From Siccirubricoccus soli (GTDB lineage Bacteria; Pseudomonadota; Alphaproteobacteria; Acetobacterales; Acetobacteraceae), in the NCBI RefSeq assembly GCF_024178315.1, contig NZ_JAMZIK010000070.1:43349-107348 (forward strand): DNA of 64,000 nucleotides, read 5' to 3'. How positions within the stretch are numbered: position 1 is the stretch's first letter; each line of letters starts with the position of its first letter. Below are positions 44,796 to 53,731 of the stretch, in pieces. Below the pieces are notes generated by a model. It made no database searches and was not told where the DNA came from. It saw nothing but the letters and a program-made list of their open reading frames with translations. A program made the translations under genes and the position numbers.

Positions 44796-46175
44796 TCAGA
44801 CCACGTCCAGCTCCGCCGGCACGGCGGCCCCCAGCATCGCCGCCACCGCCTGCAGCGCCTCGCGCAGCGCCGCCCGTCCCGGCGCGGCGCCGAGGGAAAG
44901 GCGGACGGCATCGGGCGGCGGCACGGCGGGGTCCGGGGCGAAGGCATCGCTCGGCACTACGGCCAGGCCGCGCTCCTCCCGCAGCCGTGCGATGAAGTCG
45001 CGGCGGCCCCAGGGCGCCGGCAGGCGCAGCCAGAGATGCAGCCCCTCCGGCGGGGCGGTGATCAGGGCGGCGGGCAGGATGTCCCGCGCCAGAGCTTGAC
45101 GCGCCATCGCCTCGGCGCGGACGGCATCCCGCAGCCGGGCGGCGGTGCCGTCTTCCATCCAGCCGGTCGCCAGGCCGCTCAGCAGCGGGGAGGGCATCAG
45201 GACATTGGCCCGCAGCGCTGCCGCCAGGCGCCCGGCCGCCGCCGCGTCCGGCGCCGCGACATAGGCGAGGCGCAGCGCCGGGGAGAGCAGCTTGGCGAGG
45301 GTGGAGACATGCCAGACCAGCTCCGGCGCCAAGCTGGCCAGCGCCGGCAGGGGCCGGGCGGGCAGCAGGCCATAGGCATCGTCCTCGAGGATCGGCAGGC
45401 CGTGCCGCCGGGCGATGTCGGCGATGGCGTGCCGCCGCTCCGGCGGCAAGGTGACCGCCATCGGGTTCTGGAGGGTGGGGATGCAGTAGAGCGCCCTGGG
45501 CCGCAGCGTCCGGCAGGCGGCCTCCAGTGCCTCCGGCAGCAGCCCCGCCGCATCGCCCGGCAGGCCGTGCAGGCGGAGGCGAAGCCGGGCGGCGGCGTTG
45601 CGCAGCCCGGGATAGGTGAGCTGCTCCGTCAGCACCAGCTCCCCCGGCGCGGCGAGCAGGCCGAGCACCGCCAGCAGGGCCGGCTGGGCCCCGGGCGAGA
45701 GCAGCACGCGGTCCGGCTCCAGCCCCGGCAGCACGGGGGAGAGCCAGGCGGCGCCGGCGGCGCGCTCCGCCAAGGCGCCGGCGCCGCGGCGATAGGTGAG
45801 CAGCTCGGCGGGATCGCCCTCCGCCAGCAGCCGGGCGAGGCCGCGCTGCAGCAGCCCGGGCAGCTCCGCCGGCATGGGCGGCAGGTTCATGGTGAGATCA
45901 ACCTTCCCGGCCGTGGCCGCCGGCGTGGAGCTGGCCGCCCGGATGAAGGTGCCGCGGCCGACCACCGCCTCGACCAGCCCGCGCCGCCGCGCCTCGGCAT
46001 AGGCGCGGGTGACGGTGGTGAGATCGACCCCGAGCGCCTCGGCCAGGGCGCGGTGGGTGGGCAGGCGCTCGCCGGGGCGCAGCTCACCCCGGACGATGGC
46101 GGCGGCGATCGCCTCGGCGATGGCGAGGTAGATGGGGCCGGCGCCAGGGGCAAGGCGAGGGGTCCATACAGACAT
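44796..46175 (-). CDS. MocR-type regulator: GntR winged helix fused to PLP aminotransferase fold
   Basis: A 459-residue regulator. The N-terminal GntR winged helix spans about residues 8-78 (AIVRGELRPGERLPTHRALAEALGVDLTTVTRAYAEARRRGL). The fold-type I aminotransferase domain has PGAQPALLAVLGLL, YCIPTLQNPMAVTLP, LEDDAYGLLP and the PLP-binding Lys in STLAKLLSPALRLAYV near residue 295. Such proteins sense PLP or amino compounds. The start at 46175 (MSVWTPR) fits the family. It is divergent from a DUF983 gene, with repeated GATTGTATG boxes between them, so it likely controls itself and that gene. Confidence 0.93.
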   Translation of the reverse strand: MSVWTPRLAPGAGPIYLAIAEAIAAAIVRGELRPGERLPTHRALAEALGVDLTTVTRAYAEARRRGLVEAVVGRGTFIRAASSTPAATAGKVDLTMNLPPMPAELPGLLQRGLARLLAEGDPAELLTYRRGAGALAERAAGAAWLSPVLPGLEPDRVLLSPGAQPALLAVLGLLAAPGELVLTEQLTYPGLRNAAARLRLRLHGLPGDAAGLLPEALEAACRTLRPRALYCIPTLQNPMAVTLPPERRHAIADIARRHGLPILEDDAYGLLPARPLPALASLAPELVWHVSTLAKLLSPALRLAYVAAPDAAAAGRLAAALRANVLMPSPLLSGLATGWMEDGTAARLRDAVRAEAMARQALARDILPAALITAPPEGLHLWLRLPAPWGRRDFIARLREERGLAVVPSDAFAPDPAVPPPDAVRLSLGAAPGRAALREALQAVAAMLGAAVPAELDVV

Positions 46176-46190
46176 CTTGCGAACGGAACC

Positions 46191-46251
46191 TACAATCCAT
46201 ATAATACGGGCCACATCCGGCGATTGTATGTATATCGCTGCGGATTGTATG
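46191..46251. promoter_or_regulatory. Candidate MocR operator boxes
   Basis: GATTGTATG occurs directly at 46222-46230 and 46243-46251 (21-bp period, two helical turns). An inverted partial copy TACAATC lies at 46191-46197. The region is AT-rich between the divergent MocR and DUF983 genes, the layout known for MocR-type operators. Confidence 0.58.
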
Positions 46252-46268
46252 GCAAGCGGAGACGCAAG

Positions 46269-46643
46269 ATGGGCGAGGGCTCACGGGTCTGGCTGGGCAT
46301 GCGGCGGGGCCTTGCCCTGCGCTGCCCGAATTGCGGGGAGGGCAGGCTGTTCGCCGGCTTCCTCAAGCTGCGCAGCCCCTGCGAGGCCTGCGGCGAGGAC
46401 AATTCCGCCTATCCTTCGGATGATGCCCCGCCCTATCTGACGCTGGTGCTCGTCGGGCATGTCATCCTGCCCTTCATGTTCTGGTCGGACCGGGTCTTCG
46501 CGCCGGCGATGTGGGTGCAATTCGCCATCTGGCTGCCCCTGGTCACGCTGATGACCGTGGCTCTGCTGCCTTTCATGAAGGGCGCGGTGATCGGCTTCGC
46601 CTGGGCCAACGGCGTCACCCGCAACCCGGCCGCGGGTCGCTGA
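46269..46643 (+). CDS. DUF983 family membrane protein
   Basis: A 124-residue protein with an N-terminal four-cysteine zinc-ribbon-like part (LRCPNCGEGRLF and SPCEACGED). Two membrane spans follow (YLTLVLVGHVILPFMFW and QFAIWLPLVTLMTVALLPF). This is the standard DUF983 layout; the function is unknown. It is directly opposite the MocR regulator and probably its target. A hairpin GGGCC/GGCCC follows the stop. Confidence 0.88.
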   Translation: MGEGSRVWLGMRRGLALRCPNCGEGRLFAGFLKLRSPCEACGEDNSAYPSDDAPPYLTLVLVGHVILPFMFWSDRVFAPAMWVQFAIWLPLVTLMTVALLPFMKGAVIGFAWANGVTRNPAAGR

Positions 46644-46712
46644 CGCCGGGCCTTCGGCCCGCGGGTTGAAGCGCGCGGACCGGGGGCGGGGCCGGATTCT
46701 GGCCCTGTGGTC

Positions 46713-46738
46713 GGGCGCTGCCGCCGAAGGCAGCGCCC
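46713..46738 (+). terminator. Hairpin between convergent genes
   Basis: A perfect ten-base stem GGGCGCTGCC/GGCAGCGCCC with a six-base loop lies between the DUF983 gene and the end of the carbamoylase-like gene. There is no long T-run. Confidence 0.55.
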
Positions 46739-46751
46739 CCATTTCTCGCTC

Positions 46752-47705
46752 TTAAGGCAGTGGCGGTTCGACGGCGCCGACGCGCTCCACGATCGGCTTG
46801 TACCATTGCGGCCGGCGGTGGGCGGCGAAGTTGAACATCTTCTCCTTGCCCTGGCGGCAGGCGTCGAAATCCACATCCGCCAGGATCAGCTCGTCCCCCA
46901 GCGTCTGCGCCTGCGCCACCAGCCTGCCGTTCGGATCGACGATGCAGGAGCCACCGATCAGCCCCGCGCCGTCCTCGACGCCGGCCTTGGCCACCGCCAC
47001 CGCCCAGCAGGCATTCATATAGGCATTGGCCTGCGCCGCCAGGGTGGAGTGGAAGGTGCGGAGCTCCAGATCCTCGGCCTGGCCGCCATTGGGGTCGTAG
47101 GCGGCGGAATTGTAGCCCACCATCACCAGCTCCACCCCCTGCAGCCCCAGCACCCGCCAGCCTTCCGGCCAGCGCCGGTCATTGCAGACCAGCATGCCGA
47201 GGATGGGCGCGTTCCAGCTCTTCGGCCCCCAGAAGGCGGGGAAGCCGAGATCGCCATATTCGAAGTAGCGCTTCTCGAGCTGCTGGTATTGCTGCTGCGG
47301 CCGGAACTCCTTCGAACCTGGCAGGTGGATCTTGCGGTACTTGCCGAGGATGCGGCCATCCGGCCCGACGGTGATGGCGCTGTTGAAGCGCTTGCCTTCC
47401 GGCGTCAGCTCGGCATAGCCGATGTAGAAGCCGACGCCGAGCGCCTTCGCCTTCTCGAACAGCGGCTTGGTCTGCGGCCCGGGCATCTCCCGCTCGAAAT
47501 AGCCGAGCAGCTCGGGGTCGTCCTCGGCCATCCACCAGCGCGGAAAGAAGGTGGTGAAGGCGAGCTCGGGGAAGACCACCAGCTCCGCCCCCTGCTTCGC
47601 CGCGCCTTCCAGCAGGGCGATCAGCCGCTCCATCGTGTGGGCGCGGCTGTCGGCGCGCTGGATGGGGCCAAGCTGGGCGCCGGCGAGGCGAAGGGTGCGG
47701 GTCAT
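46752..47705 (-). CDS. N-carbamoyl-D-amino acid hydrolase-like nitrilase-family amidase, second copy
   Basis: A 317-residue paralogue of the gene at 40740. The catalytic residues are Glu47 (VVFPELAFTTFFPRWW), Lys125 (YRKIHLPGSKEF) and Cys174 (MLVCNDRRWPEGW). LEKRYFEYGDLGFPAFWG and AAHRRPQWYKP are typical. The two copies differ clearly in the loops after residue 57 and around 190-215, so they probably act on different N-carbamoyl compounds. It stands alone with no visible partner within 300 bp. Confidence 0.9.
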   Translation of the reverse strand: MTRTLRLAGAQLGPIQRADSRAHTMERLIALLEGAAKQGAELVVFPELAFTTFFPRWWMAEDDPELLGYFEREMPGPQTKPLFEKAKALGVGFYIGYAELTPEGKRFNSAITVGPDGRILGKYRKIHLPGSKEFRPQQQYQQLEKRYFEYGDLGFPAFWGPKSWNAPILGMLVCNDRRWPEGWRVLGLQGVELVMVGYNSAAYDPNGGQAEDLELRTFHSTLAAQANAYMNACWAVAVAKAGVEDGAGLIGGSCIVDPNGRLVAQAQTLGDELILADVDFDACRQGKEKMFNFAAHRRPQWYKPIVERVGAVEPPLP

Positions 47706-48009
47706 GCGTCGAACTCCGGTCGGATGGCAGCGACCGCGGTCCCTCCGGCCTGCCCGAAGCTGCGGGCAGCGGCCCGGAGGCAGCGCGGGAGGCAGGCTTG
47801 CCGAGGCGGCCCACGCCCCCCGCCGGCCCGGCGAGGAGGGCGGGCGGCGGCCCGGCCGGGCGAGGATACCGTTCCGTGACAGCGGCCGGAAGCCGGCGGT
47901 GCCAGGGGCTTCGCTGGCCACCGCCAGGACCGGCGGAGTTGCAACGCTTCGTTAACCGGCTTCCCAGAATAAGAGAGGCTTCACCCTCGTCCCGGTTCCG
48001 GAGATTGCC
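47706..48009. other. Divergent intergenic region
   Basis: This 304-bp spacer holds no visible gene. The last 70 bp (TTCGTTAACC and CAGAATAAGAGAGG) are AT-richer and probably contain the promoter of the gene at 48010. Confidence 0.45.
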
Positions 48010-48972
48010 ATGGCCGCCATCTCATCTCTTGGTCCCAGTGTGACACCGCCTCGTCCCGCAGCTGGCATGGCGCGGCCGGGGGCGGCGACCGGGACGGCGG
48101 CACCGGATGGCACGGCGCCGAGGGCGGCCGAGGCATCCGGCAATGGCCGGGCGCAGTTCAGTGCCGGCGCCGGGGCGGCGCTGCTGGCGGCGCAGGGCAG
48201 CGTCGCGACCAGGCCCGCCGGTGCGGGCAGCAACACCACGCCGGGCGCGACCAGCCCGCCCGCCGCCCCGCTGCAGCCCCAGGAGGCGCTGCGCCAGGCG
48301 CTGACGTCGCACGCCCCCGCGGGCAACCCGGTCACAACGACCCCCGGCGGCCCGAGCCGACCCGGCAATGCCACGGCCAGCAGCCCGGACATGAGCAGCG
48401 GCAGCCAGGCCGGCAAACCCGGCAGCATGGGCGGCGCGCAGGGCAGCACCCCCGTCCAGGCGGGCCGCCAGAGCCAGCCCCCGGCGCCGCCGCTACAGCC
48501 GCACCAGGCGCTACGCAACGCCAGCGAGCGGCTTGCGGCACTGCACGGCACCAGCACGGAGCCAGCAGGCAGCGCGCGCGACGGCGCCGAGGCCGGCCGC
48601 GGCGCCGAGGGCAGCCGCCCGGCGGAGTCCGGCACCGACGCATCCGGCGGGAATGCCACAGCCTCGCCCGCCCAAGCGCTGCGCACCACGATCGACAGGC
48701 TGATCGCCTTGAAGAAGGGCGGCGCCCAGGCTCCGGCCGGGCAGGGCGCCGCCCGGCAGGCCACCAGCAGCAGCCCGGCGCCAACCGCCCCGCCCAGCCA
48801 GCAGGAGGAAGCCAGCCGGTCGAGCGCGGCAAGGTCGGCGCAAACCGCCTCCGCCAGCGCCGCTGCCCAGGCGCCGGCCCGGACGCAGCAGGAACGCAGC
48901 GTCGCGGTCAGCGCCTATGCCGCCCGCAGCGACCGCGCGCCGAGCGCCCCGGCGATGGAACTCGCGGTGTGA
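48010..48972 (+). CDS. Low-complexity Ala/Pro/Gly/Ser-rich protein with three ALR-type motifs
   Basis: A 320-residue, mostly disordered protein without a signal peptide; no family is recognised. Three similar helical motifs stand out in the low-complexity background: LQPQEALRQAL (about 92), LQPHQALRNASERLAAL (about 162) and ASPAQALRTTIDRLIALKKG (about 218). GGAGA lies before the ATG. Composition and codon bias suggest it is really translated. The motif spacing of about 60 residues suggests internal duplication. It might be a structural or motility-related protein, but this cannot be supported. Confidence 0.6.
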   Translation: MAAISSLGPSVTPPRPAAGMARPGAATGTAAPDGTAPRAAEASGNGRAQFSAGAGAALLAAQGSVATRPAGAGSNTTPGATSPPAAPLQPQEALRQALTSHAPAGNPVTTTPGGPSRPGNATASSPDMSSGSQAGKPGSMGGAQGSTPVQAGRQSQPPAPPLQPHQALRNASERLAALHGTSTEPAGSARDGAEAGRGAEGSRPAESGTDASGGNATASPAQALRTTIDRLIALKKGGAQAPAGQGAARQATSSSPAPTAPPSQQEEASRSSAARSAQTASASAAAQAPARTQQERSVAVSAYAARSDRAPSAPAMELAV

Positions 48973-49449
48973 TCCCGGCGGGCTGAAGTGCTCACTGGCC
49001 GGGGCAGGGGCGGCCATCGCAGGCGAGCGGCATCCGCACCCCGGCTGCGGGTCGCCGGTTGCCCTGCCACGGCCGGCGCTGGGTGGAGGCGCGTCCGGGG
49101 GCCCCGTGGCGCTGGGCGCAGCATCGGCACGGGACAGGAGCCGAGGCTCCCAAGGCGGCGCTCGGCGAGGGCGCGAGCGTGAAGGCCCGCGGCTATTGGC
49201 GGCGCAAAGCGACACCCTGCGGGCCCAGAACCTTCCCGCGATACCGCTGTGCGGCTGGCGGCGCGGCCATTGGGGCAATCCTGCGAAGCCCTCAGCGGTC
49301 AGGCCCTGGCAGGTGGGCGCATCGGCGCGCCCATGTGCTACCCGCGAAGTTCGCAGGATCTCCCGTGAACGGAGCGGACGAGCAGCCATTCGAGTCTGAG
49401 GCCACCGGACGGAGGACGAAGTCCGCAGGACATCGGGACCGGGCCACTG
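48973..49449. other. Intergenic region, no gene seen
   Basis: This 477-bp stretch lies between the low-complexity gene and the hairpin repeat. Several open frames exist on the plus strand but none shows family similarity or a good start. It may be decayed sequence. Confidence 0.45.
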
Positions 49450-49553
49450 GAGCAGATCGCGTTCAGATGGACTCATCTGGACGCGTGAAGATGCTCGTAA
49501 AACAACGGCCTAAAGCATGCTGCGTGAGCGCAAGCGAACGCAGCATGCCCTAG
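49450..49553. repeat. Two-hairpin intergenic repeat supplying the LysR stop
   Basis: First hairpin: CGCGTTCAGATG (49458-49469) pairs with CATCTGGACGCG (49474-49485), enclosed by GAGCA/TGCTC. Second hairpin: GCATGCTGCGT (49515-49525) pairs perfectly with ACGCAGCATGC (49538-49548). The layout is like the A/B/C family but the sequence differs. The element ends in CTAG, whose reverse complement provides the stop codon of the LysR gene. Confidence 0.75.
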
Positions 49554-50449
49554 GCGATGCCGAAGACCTGTCGCGCGACGCCGACCGCGGCCTGCGCGGC
49601 ATCGCTGGCGCGCTCCGCATTCCACACCAGGGCCACGCCCACCGAGCCAACCGGCCCGGCCAGCGTCCGGAAGGCCACGCCCTGCGGCCGCAGCCGCGCC
49701 ATGCCGGAACTCACCAGCGCCACGCCGAGCCCGGCCGCGACGAAGGCAAGCTGCGCCATGGCGGAGCCCACCTCGCGCATCGCCACCGGCTCGAACCCCG
49801 CCTCGCGGCAGGCGCTCACCTGACGGTCGAAATAGGCCGGGCTGATGGACCGCGGCAGCAGCACCAGCGGCTCCTGCGCCAGCGCTGCCAGCGGCAGCGG
49901 GTCATCGCCGGCGGCCAGCGCATGGTCCTCCGGCAGCGCCGCCACCAGCGCATCCTGGCCGAGCGGCAGGACGCTGAGCGGCGGCCGGTCGCGGTCCAGC
50001 CGCGCCAGGGCGAAATCCACCTCGCCGCGGCGCAGCGCCTCGACCGCATCGGCCGTGTCCATCTCCTGCACCGTGATGGCGGAGTCGGGCTGCGCGGCGC
50101 GGAGCGCGCGGACCAGCGGCGGCAGGTAGTCGAACAGGGCGGAGGTGACGCAGGCCAGCACCATCGGCGCGTGCCGGCCGGCGCGCAGCTCCCGCGCCAG
50201 CGCCTCCACCTGCTTCGCATCCTCGGCCAGGCGGCGGAGGATGGGCAGCAGCGCCTCGCCCTCCCGCGTCGGCCGCGCTCCCTTTCTCGTGCGTTCCAGC
50301 AGCCGCACGCCGAGCTCGGCCTCAAGCGCCTGGATCTGCGCCGTCAGCGGCGGCTGGCTGAGGCCGAGCCTGGCGGCGGCGCGGCCGAAATGCCCTTCCT
50401 CGGCGACCGCAAGGAAATGGCCCATGCGGCGGAGGATGCGGAAATCCAT
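49550..50449 (-). CDS. LysR-family transcriptional regulator
   Basis: A 299-residue regulator. The N-terminal helix-turn-helix is HFLAVAEEGHFGRAAARLGLSQPPLTAQI, followed by LEAELGVRLLERTRKGARPT. The effector domain spans about residues 92-295 (QEMDTADAVEALRRGEVDFALAR, VAAGLGVALVSSGMARL). Its type resembles BenM/CatM-like regulators of carboxylate catabolism. It is divergent from the prpD-like gene at 50704, which is the probable target. Its stop codon lies inside a palindromic repeat. Confidence 0.93.
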   Translation of the reverse strand: MDFRILRRMGHFLAVAEEGHFGRAAARLGLSQPPLTAQIQALEAELGVRLLERTRKGARPTREGEALLPILRRLAEDAKQVEALARELRAGRHAPMVLACVTSALFDYLPPLVRALRAAQPDSAITVQEMDTADAVEALRRGEVDFALARLDRDRPPLSVLPLGQDALVAALPEDHALAAGDDPLPLAALAQEPLVLLPRSISPAYFDRQVSACREAGFEPVAMREVGSAMAQLAFVAAGLGVALVSSGMARLRPQGVAFRTLAGPVGSVGVALVWNAERASDAAQAAVGVARQVFGIA

Positions 50450-50703
50450 GCGATGCGCCTCCCTGCAGGCCGAGTCCGGGGACCCAGACTAGCCCCGTAT
50501 CGGCCCGGCCGCCTTAAGCTGATGTGGGGTCCGTCCTGCGCCGATCGGCAGGCGCGGCCGTCCTCTGCCCTGCCGGCATTCCGCTCCGGCAAAGGCGACG
50601 ATCCGAAAAAACGATCAAAGCCGCGGCTCAATCGGAATGGACGAATGCGCCAAGGCGGGGGAGAAGTGCAGCCCATCTCATCCACAGGGGAGAACGCCGG
50701 CCC

Positions 50704-52242
50704 ATGCAGCTCCATCCCGTCAAGCTCTACCCGTCCAAGGCCCTGCTGAAGCGGGAGGACCAGCTTGCCTGGAAGATCGCGGGCGTCGCCGCCGACAAGG
50801 TCGCCGTCCAGAAGGACGTGCAGGAGATGATCATCAACCGGATCATCGACAACGCCTCGGTCGCCATCGCCGCCATCAACCGCCGCCCCGTCGTCTCCGC
50901 CCGCGCCATGGCGCTCGGCCATCCGCGCAAGGGCGGCGCCACCATCTTCGGCATGCCCGCGGGCAAGACCTTCTCCCCGGAATGGGCGGCCTGGGCGAAC
51001 GGCACGGCGGTGCGCGAGCTCGACATGCACGACACCTTCCTGGCCGCCGACTACTCCCACCCCGGCGACAACATCCCGCCGATCCTCGCCGTGGCGCAGA
51101 CCATGGAGAAGTCGGGCAAGGACCTGATCCGCGGCCTCGCCACCGGCTACGAGATCCAGATCGACCTCGTCCGCGCCATCTGCCTGCATGAGCACAAGGT
51201 GGACCACATCGCCCATCTCTGCCCCTCGGCGGCGGCCGGCATCGGCACCCTGCTCGGCCTGAAGCAGGAGGTGATCTACCAGGCGGTGCAGCAGGCGTTG
51301 CACGTCTCCATCAGCTTCCGCCAGAGCCGGAAGGGCGAGATCTCCTCCTGGAAGGCCTATGCCCCGGCCCATGCCGGCAAGCTGGCCGTCGAGGCCGCCG
51401 ACCGCGCGATGCGCGGGGAGGGGGCGCCGAGCCCGATCTACGAAGGCGAGGACAGCGTCATCGGCTGGGTGCTCTCCGGCCGGACCAAGGCGGACAAGGA
51501 CGGCCGCGCCGCGGCCTATGAGCCGGTCTATTACGAGGTGCCGCTGCCGGCGCCGGGCGAGCCGAAGCGCGCGATCCTCGACAGCTACACCAAGGAGCAC
51601 TCGGCCGAGTACCAGTCCCAGGCGCTGATCGACCTGGCCTTCCGGATGCGGGAGCAGATCAGCGACTTCGAGGCGATCGAGAAGATCGTCATCCACACCA
51701 GCCATCATACCCACTATGTGATCGGCACCGGGGCGAACGATCCGCAGAAGATGGACCCGAAGGCGAGCCGCGAGACGCTCGACCATTCCATCATGTACAT
51801 CTTTGCCGTCGCCCTGCAGGACGGGCGCTGGCACCATGTGGACAGCTACGCGCCAAAGCGGGCCGGGCGGGCGGACACCGTGCGGCTCTGGCACAAGATC
51901 GAGACCACCGAGGATCCGGAGTGGACCCGGAAGTACCATTCGCGCGACCCGAACGAGCTTTCCTTCGGCGGCCGGGTCGAGATCTTCTTCAAGGACGGCA
52001 CGAAGCTGGTGGACGAGCTCGGCGTGGCGAACGCGCACCCGAACGGCGCCAAGCCCTTCGGCCGGGCGGACTACATCAACAAGTTCCGCATCCTGACGGA
52101 TGGTATCATCTCCGCCCGCGAGGCGAACCGCTTCCTGGAGGTGGTGCAGGACCTGCCGCGGCTGAAGGCCGGGGAGCTGGGCGAGCTGACGGTCGCCCTG
52201 CCGCGGGGCGAACTGCTGGACGGCAAGCCCGGCATCTTCTGA
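50704..52242 (+). CDS. prpD: MmgE/PrpD family 2-methylcitrate dehydratase
   Basis: A 512-residue dehydratase. Blocks typical of PrpD are [76 protein letters not shown] and [41 protein letters not shown] and the C-terminal [27 protein letters not shown] follow. It converts 2-methylcitrate to methylaconitate in propionate breakdown. The ATG at 50704 follows GGGGAG. The citrate synthase-like gene downstream fits a methylcitrate pathway. prpB is not seen in this window. Confidence 0.9.
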   Translation: MQLHPVKLYPSKALLKREDQLAWKIAGVAADKVAVQKDVQEMIINRIIDNASVAIAAINRRPVVSARAMALGHPRKGGATIFGMPAGKTFSPEWAAWANGTAVRELDMHDTFLAADYSHPGDNIPPILAVAQTMEKSGKDLIRGLATGYEIQIDLVRAICLHEHKVDHIAHLCPSAAAGIGTLLGLKQEVIYQAVQQALHVSISFRQSRKGEISSWKAYAPAHAGKLAVEAADRAMRGEGAPSPIYEGEDSVIGWVLSGRTKADKDGRAAAYEPVYYEVPLPAPGEPKRAILDSYTKEHSAEYQSQALIDLAFRMREQISDFEAIEKIVIHTSHHTHYVIGTGANDPQKMDPKASRETLDHSIMYIFAVALQDGRWHHVDSYAPKRAGRADTVRLWHKIETTEDPEWTRKYHSRDPNELSFGGRVEIFFKDGTKLVDELGVANAHPNGAKPFGRADYINKFRILTDGIISAREANRFLEVVQDLPRLKAGELGELTVALPRGELLDGKPGIF

Positions 52243-52255
52243 GCGCCATCGCCTT

Positions 52256-52283
52256 GGCGCCCCGCTGCAAGCGGCGGGGCGCC
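52256..52283 (+). terminator. Hairpin between prpD and the synthase gene
   Basis: A perfect ten-base stem GGCGCCCCGC/GCGGGGCGCC with an eight-base loop lies just after the prpD stop. Without a T-run it may stabilise RNA or attenuate rather than end transcription. Confidence 0.45.
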
Positions 52284-52490
52284 CACCGGCCACGGGGCTC
52301 GCGGCCCCGGGCCCAACCAAGAAGAATGCCCAGTCCAAACTGACGCCGCCTCCGCCGCCCGCGGGCCTGCCGCGGGTGGCTGTGCGAAGCCCGGGGCGCC
52401 ACCACATCCGCGTGGCGCCCTGAAGCGCCTGACCCGGGCCATGGCGGGATGGCGGCGCCGCATCGCCCGAAGACCGAGAGGAGCGAACGC

Positions 52491-53630
52491 ATGAGCGAGT
52501 CCACCGAGAAGCCGACCATCTACAAGGGCCTGGTTGGCGTCTATGCCGATGTCTCCAGCATCTCCAAGGTGATGCCGGAGACCAACAGCCTCACCTATCG
52601 CGGCTATGCCGTGCAGGACCTGGCCGAGAACTGCTCCTTCGAGGAAGTCGCCTACCTGCTCTGGGAAGGGGAGCTGCCCAACCAGCAGCAGCTCGAGGCC
52701 TTCAAGGCGGAGACGGCGGCGGAGCGGGAGATCAGCCCGGCGCTGCACCGGGTGATCAAGGAATTCCCCGCCGACGCCCATCCGATGGACACGATCCGCA
52801 CCGCCGTCTCCTTCATGGGGCTCGAGGATCCCGAGACCGGCGACATCTCGGACGCGGCGCAGCGGCGGAAGGCCAAGCGGCTGTTCGCCAAGATCCCGAC
52901 CGCGATCGGCGCCGCCTACCGCGCCTCCAAGGGGCTGGAGCCGCTGGCGCCCAACCCGAAGCACAGCTTCGCCGAGAACGTCTTCCACCTCGTCCAGGGG
53001 CGGGTGCCGGAGCCGGAGGTGCTGAAGGCCTTCGACGTCTCCATGATCCTCTACGCGGAGCACACCTTCAACGCCTCCACCTATACCGCCCGGCTGGTCA
53101 CCTCCACCCAGGCGGACATGCATGGCGCCATCACCGCCGGCATCGCCGCCCTGAAGGGCCCGCTGCATGGCGGCGCCAATGAGGCGGTGATGCACATGCT
53201 GAAGGAGATCGGCGACCCGGCGAAGGCGAAGGACTGGCTGCACGGAAGGTTCGACCACAAGGCGCTGGTCATGGGCTTCGGCCACCGGGTCTACAAATCC
53301 GGCGACAGCCGGGTGCCGACGATGACCAAGTACGCAGAGAAGATGGCGGAGGTGGTGCAGGACCGGACCTGGATGGAGATCAGCCGGATCCTCGCCGCCG
53401 AGATGCTCGAGAAGAAGAACATCCACCCGAACCTCGATTTCCCGGCCGGCCCCGCCTACCACCTGATGGGGTTCGAGATCCCGCTCTTCACCCCGCTCTT
53501 CGTCGCCTCCCGCATCACCGGCTGGTCGGCGCATGTGCTGGAGCAGGGCGAGGACAACCGGCTCATCCGCCCGCTCTCCTGGTACACCGGGCCGGAGCAG
53601 CGCCCGGTGCCGCCGATGGCGTCGCGCTGA
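52491..53630 (+). CDS. prpC: 2-methylcitrate/citrate synthase
   Basis: A 379-residue citrate synthase-family enzyme of the methylcitrate type. Blocks are KGLVGVYADVSSISKV, LTYRGYAVQDLAENCSFEEVAYLLWEGELP, YAEHTFNASTYTARLVTSTQAD (His), GPLHGGANEAVMHML (His), MGFGHRVYKSGDSRV (His) and NLDFPAGPAYHLMGF (catalytic Asp). It condenses propionyl-CoA with oxaloacetate. The start at 52491 follows GAGAGGAGCG. It is 248 bp after prpD on the same strand. Confidence 0.9.
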   Translation: MSESTEKPTIYKGLVGVYADVSSISKVMPETNSLTYRGYAVQDLAENCSFEEVAYLLWEGELPNQQQLEAFKAETAAEREISPALHRVIKEFPADAHPMDTIRTAVSFMGLEDPETGDISDAAQRRKAKRLFAKIPTAIGAAYRASKGLEPLAPNPKHSFAENVFHLVQGRVPEPEVLKAFDVSMILYAEHTFNASTYTARLVTSTQADMHGAITAGIAALKGPLHGGANEAVMHMLKEIGDPAKAKDWLHGRFDHKALVMGFGHRVYKSGDSRVPTMTKYAEKMAEVVQDRTWMEISRILAAEMLEKKNIHPNLDFPAGPAYHLMGFEIPLFTPLFVASRITGWSAHVLEQGEDNRLIRPLSWYTGPEQRPVPPMASR

Positions 53631-53704
53631 GGGCGCGGCGCCCCGGGCGCCGGCCGCCAGGGGCGCCGCGACGCAAGGTGCAAAGCCTTCCCTGAGGCAA
53701 GAAG

Positions 53705-53731
53705 ACGGCCGCCGGCATCGCCGGCGGCCGT
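53705..53731 (+). terminator. Strong terminator-like hairpin after prpC
   Basis: A twelve-base perfect stem ACGGCCGCCGGC/GCCGGCGGCCGT with an ATC loop is followed by TGCCGTTTCC. It ends the prpD-prpC unit. Confidence 0.75.

Noticed and set aside
48973..49553. Plus-strand open frame of 164 codons (49059-49553) as a gene
   Set aside because: It has no family similarity and no good start, and it ends inside the palindromic repeat.
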